A model generated the notes under the pieces. That model ran no database searches, was not told the origin of the DNA, and saw nothing but the letters and a program-made list of their open reading frames with translations. DNA of 64,000 nt, taken from Williamsia soli. Its GTDB lineage: Bacteria; Actinomycetota; Actinomycetes; Mycobacteriales; Mycobacteriaceae. The translations under genes and the position numbers were made by a program. Within the stretch, counting starts at the first letter, position 1; every line of letters begins with the position of its first letter. The stretch covers positions 1-64,000 of the forward strand of contig NZ_JAFRDR010000004.1 of the NCBI RefSeq assembly GCF_017377795.1. The letters run 5' to 3'. Shown one piece after another: positions 61,268 through 64,000 of the stretch.

Positions 61268-62866
61268 TCAGTCCTGGACGAGGCGGCCGTCGATGCGGCG
61301 CCACAGGCGATCGGGGTTGCCGTCGGCGATCGCAGACGGCAACAGAGCGGGTGGGACGTCCTGATAGGCGACCGGGCGCAGAAAGCGTTCGATGGCCAGT
61401 GATCCGACTGAGGTACTCCGGGAATCCGAGGTCGCCGGATACGGGCCTCCGTGAACCATCGCGTGCCCGACCTCGACCCCGGTGGGCCACCCGTCGAACA
61501 GGATTCGCCCGACCTTGAGTTCGAGGACGTCGAGCAGGGCCGCGGCGTCGTCGGTGTCGGCGTCGTCGGCGTGCACCGTGGCGGTGAGTTGCCCCTCGAG
61601 TGCTGCGGCCACAGTGCGGACCTGCGCTGCATCGGTGCACTTGACCACCAGACTCGCCGACCCGAACACCTCTTGCTGCAACACCTCTGATTCGAGAAAG
61701 GTGTCGGCGTCGGTGCTGAACACCGCTGCGCCACAGCTGTTCGGCGCGCCGGAGCCTGGAGCCTGAGCCTCGATCGTCGACGCGGACGAGAGGGCTTCGA
61801 CGCCGGCCGAATACGAGCTCGCGATGGTCGGGGTGAGCATCGGGGTGGGAACGGTGTCGGCGATCGCGGCTCCCGCGGCCTCCACGAACGTGGTCAACCC
61901 GGGGCCGTCCACGGCGATGACCAGCCCGGGGTTGGTGCAGAACTGACCCGAGCCCAGCGTCAACGACCCGATGAAGGCCTTGCCGAGCTCTGCTCCACGA
62001 GTCTGCAGCGCATTGTCGAGGATGAATACCGGGTTGATGGAACTCATCTCGGCGTAGACGGGGATCGGCTCGCGCCGGGCAGCTGCCGCGGCCACAAGAG
62101 CTGTTCCACCGGAACGGGATCCGGTGAATCCCACGGCCTTGACCCTGGGGTCGGTGACGAGTCGTGTGCCGAGGGTCGGACCGAACCCGTACAGGAGGGA
62201 GAAGGTGCCCGCAGGCATGCCGGTGGCGGCGATGGCATCGGTGATGGCGCGGCCCACCAGCTCGGAGGTGCCGGGATGGGCGTCGTGGGCTTTGGCGATC
62301 ACTGGGCATCCCGCGGCGAGCGCCGATGCGGTATCGCCGCCGGCAACCGAGAAGGCCAGCGGAAAGTTGCTGGCGCCGAAGACGGCGACGGGCCCGAGTG
62401 GGATCTTGCGCTGGCGGATGTCGGCGCGCGGCAGGGGAGAACGATCGGGCTGCGCCGGATCGATACGTGCTCCGTTCCAGCCCCCATCGCGCAGGACTCC
62501 TGCGAACAATCGCAGCTGGCCGGACGTGCGGCCGACCTCGCCGGTGATGCGTCCGATCGGGAGGCCGGACTCGGCGACCGCCCGGTTGATCAGGGTGTCC
62601 CCGAGGGCTTCCAGATTGTTCGCGATGGCTTCGAGAAAGCCCGCGCGGGTCTCCGACGTCGTCGCGCGGTAGTCGTCGAAGGCCGCTGCTGCGGCTGAGC
62701 AGGCGCTATCGACATCCGAATCGTTGCCATAGGCGTAGCCGGGCTCGAGCACGTCATTGGTCGACGGGTCGAGTCCACGGATCGTTTCGCCGCTGCCGGT
62801 CACGAAAGTGCCTGCGATGATCATCTGCCCGGTCAGGGCGTCGGTCCGTTTTACCGTTGCTGTCAT
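61268..62866 (-). CDS. Alpha-ketoglutarate semialdehyde dehydrogenase
   Basis: A 532-residue aldehyde dehydrogenase, a little longer than most ALDHs and typical of the sugar-acid KGSADH group. VFGASNFPLAFSVAGGDTASALAAGCPVIAK is the cofactor block, EMSSINPVF holds the general-base Glu, and GSGQFCTNPGL the catalytic Cys. It oxidises 2-oxoglutarate semialdehyde to 2-oxoglutarate, the last step of glucarate/galactarate breakdown. It is first in the operon ALDH - KdgD - dehydratase - LysR; the 235 bp upstream are the promoter region shared with the WS/DGAT-like gene, and hold no clear operator. Confidence 0.92.
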   Translation of the reverse strand: MTATVKRTDALTGQMIIAGTFVTGSGETIRGLDPSTNDVLEPGYAYGNDSDVDSACSAAAAAFDDYRATTSETRAGFLEAIANNLEALGDTLINRAVAESGLPIGRITGEVGRTSGQLRLFAGVLRDGGWNGARIDPAQPDRSPLPRADIRQRKIPLGPVAVFGASNFPLAFSVAGGDTASALAAGCPVIAKAHDAHPGTSELVGRAITDAIAATGMPAGTFSLLYGFGPTLGTRLVTDPRVKAVGFTGSRSGGTALVAAAAARREPIPVYAEMSSINPVFILDNALQTRGAELGKAFIGSLTLGSGQFCTNPGLVIAVDGPGLTTFVEAAGAAIADTVPTPMLTPTIASSYSAGVEALSSASTIEAQAPGSGAPNSCGAAVFSTDADTFLESEVLQQEVFGSASLVVKCTDAAQVRTVAAALEGQLTATVHADDADTDDAAALLDVLELKVGRILFDGWPTGVEVGHAMVHGGPYPATSDSRSTSVGSLAIERFLRPVAYQDVPPALLPSAIADGNPDRLWRRIDGRLVQD

Positions 62867-63101
62867 GGTCGATTCCTTGCGTTGTCGATGCGCGTGCTCT
62901 CGTTGCCGACTCTGATCACGCCCGGGAAACCCAGAAGCGTGACCTGAGTCATAACTCTGACCGTAGGAGGCGGATTCATTCCTGTCCAAGTCAAATGTGC
63001 CGATCTTCAATAGCTCTATTGAATCGACGCACGTCAACGCCCCAGCGGTACGCCTAGGAGAATTGGGTTTGCGATCGTGTGCCCTGCGGTAGGTTTCCCT
63101 C

Positions 63102-64000
63102 ATGGAGCGAATGTCGCCGGCCGACGCCCAGATGTACTGGATGTCGGAGAAGATCCCCAACGACCAGTTTCTGGTCTACGCGTTCGACCGCGCTCCGCAA
63201 TCTCTGGAATCGGCAATAGATTTCGTGATCGAGCGAGCCGGATCGATCCCTGATCTCCGGCTTCGGATCGCCGACGTCGACTGCGCGCTGGACTACCCGT
63301 ATTGGGTCCGGTGCGATGCCGACTGGGACCAGGTCATCGTTCACGACCTCGAGGATCCGACCTGGGGCAATTGCCTCGACGAGATCGCCGGGCTCGCGGA
63401 TGCGCAGCTCGACCCGCGCCAGAAGGCGTGGCGACTTCACGTGTTCACCCACATCGCCGACACCCCGCACTGTGATCACTCGGCGACTGTCGTCGTGCTG
63501 CAGATCTGCCACGCCCTGGCCGACGGTAGGAGATCCTCGGGCCTGGCCCGCCTACTGTTCGGCCCCGTCGGGCCAGAAGGTCCAGGGCCGGGGCGCACCG
63601 AGCAGGCCTACTCGGCGGTGCAGGCCGCTGCCGTGGCGGCTCTGCGGTTTCCGATGCAGATCGGCTCGCTGGGCTGGCGCGGCCTCAACGCTGCGCGCAC
63701 GCACCGTCGACTCGTCGACGACATGGTCAAAGGTCGTGTGCCGCAACAGGCCAAAGGTCGGCCGCTGCTGCTGACCAACACCCGGCCCGAGGGTGTGCGG
63801 ACTGTACGCACCCTCGTACGCCGCCGGGACGACTTTCCAGGGCCGACTGTGACGGTCAGTGCGCTCACGGCGATCTCACTCGGACTCTCGGACTATCTCC
63901 GTGAGTGCGGCGAGGACCCGACGACGCTCGGTGCCGAGGTGACGATGGCCAAGTCCGGTGCCGCACTGTCTCGCAATCACTTTCGGAACGTCGGCATCGG
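63102..64000 (+). CDS. WS/DGAT-like acyltransferase, truncated by window end
   Basis: An open frame of 299 codons that runs off the right edge. MSPADAQMYWMSEKIPNDQFLVYAF and the following blocks match the N-terminal half of wax-ester synthase/diacylglycerol acyltransferases, which make storage lipids in mycolic-acid actinomycetes. The catalytic motif normally HHxxxDG reads CHALADG: the second His, Asp and Gly are kept, the first His is Cys. Position (residue ~140) is as expected. The C-terminal half is outside the window. This may be a divergent paralogue with reduced or other acyl-transfer activity. Confidence 0.8.
   Translation, partial: MERMSPADAQMYWMSEKIPNDQFLVYAFDRAPQSLESAIDFVIERAGSIPDLRLRIADVDCALDYPYWVRCDADWDQVIVHDLEDPTWGNCLDEIAGLADAQLDPRQKAWRLHVFTHIADTPHCDHSATVVVLQICHALADGRRSSGLARLLFGPVGPEGPGPGRTEQAYSAVQAAAVAALRFPMQIGSLGWRGLNAARTHRRLVDDMVKGRVPQQAKGRPLLLTNTRPEGVRTVRTLVRRRDDFPGPTVTVSALTAISLGLSDYLRECGEDPTTLGAEVTMAKSGAALSRNHFRNVGI

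Overview
High-GC actinomycete DNA, most likely a mycolic-acid-containing genus such as Gordonia, Williamsia or Rhodococcus. This rests on several family-level signals: a wax-ester-synthase/DGAT-type acyltransferase at the right edge, a 13E12/DUF222-type gene under a LexA-type SOS box, an Rv1733c-like two-span membrane protein, a LIP-type secreted lipase, F420/FMN luciferase-like oxidoreductases and a strongly G/C third-position codon bias. No rRNA, tRNA, CRISPR array or recognisable transposase was seen.

Region 1 (1-28.5 kb) reads as a catabolic island. Around three divergent promoters that share the palindrome CAAGCGCTTG sit: an acyl-CoA dehydrogenase of the ACAD10/11 type (present twice, in a perfect ~1.19 kb direct repeat); an SDR; a HyuA/HyuB hydantoinase/oxoprolinase pair; a limonene-monooxygenase-like luciferase-family enzyme; a glyoxalase-fold protein; a second luciferase-family enzyme with its own flavin reductase and RibBA (FMN supply); a degenerate adenylate-forming enzyme; a MaoC hydratase; a Cys-less SCP2-thiolase-like protein (aldolase type) next to a DUF35 partner; and two APH-fold kinases flanking the acyl-CoA dehydrogenase. 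APH kinase plus ACAD is the chemistry used for 4-hydroxyacyl-CoAs. I therefore infer a pathway that oxygenates a cyclic or branched compound, ring-opens it, and degrades the resulting hydroxyacyl-CoA. Beside it (17.9-28.5 kb) is a 2-oxoacid/acetoin-dehydrogenase-like complex: E1alpha, E1beta, E3, an E2 split into separate lipoyl and catalytic polypeptides, a dedicated lipoyl synthase, two MFS transporters, a zinc alcohol dehydrogenase and a TetR regulator. A second operator family (CAAGTGATTG / CGATTGA-type) lies at the TetR/E2, E1alpha, MFS and APH promoters and joins the two halves.

Region 2 (28.6-45.7 kb) is mixed chromosomal content: secreted lipase, LLM oxidoreductase, HSL-type esterase, a guanidine-III riboswitch in front of a SugE/Gdx guanidinium exporter, TetR/SDR divergent pair, two related SGNH proteins (one fused to an OafA-type acyltransferase), an Old Yellow Enzyme, a cupin, CstA with its YbdD partner, and a NarL-type two-component system.

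Region 3 (45.7-63.1 kb) has the SOS-controlled DUF222 gene lacking its HNH core, then a D-glucarate-type sugar acid system. A long minus-strand operon encodes a peptide/Dpp-type ABC transporter, a TauE/SafE permease, glucarate dehydratase and a D-2-hydroxyacid dehydrogenase. A second minus-strand operon encodes alpha-ketoglutarate semialdehyde dehydrogenase, 5-dehydro-4-deoxyglucarate dehydratase, a second glucarate-dehydratase-like enolase and a LysR regulator. Together these take glucarate to 2-oxoglutarate. The window ends inside a WS/DGAT-like gene.

Two features call for assembly checks: the perfect 1.19 kb repeat that also touches the left edge, and the long G/C homopolymer runs at 17.69-17.85 kb.
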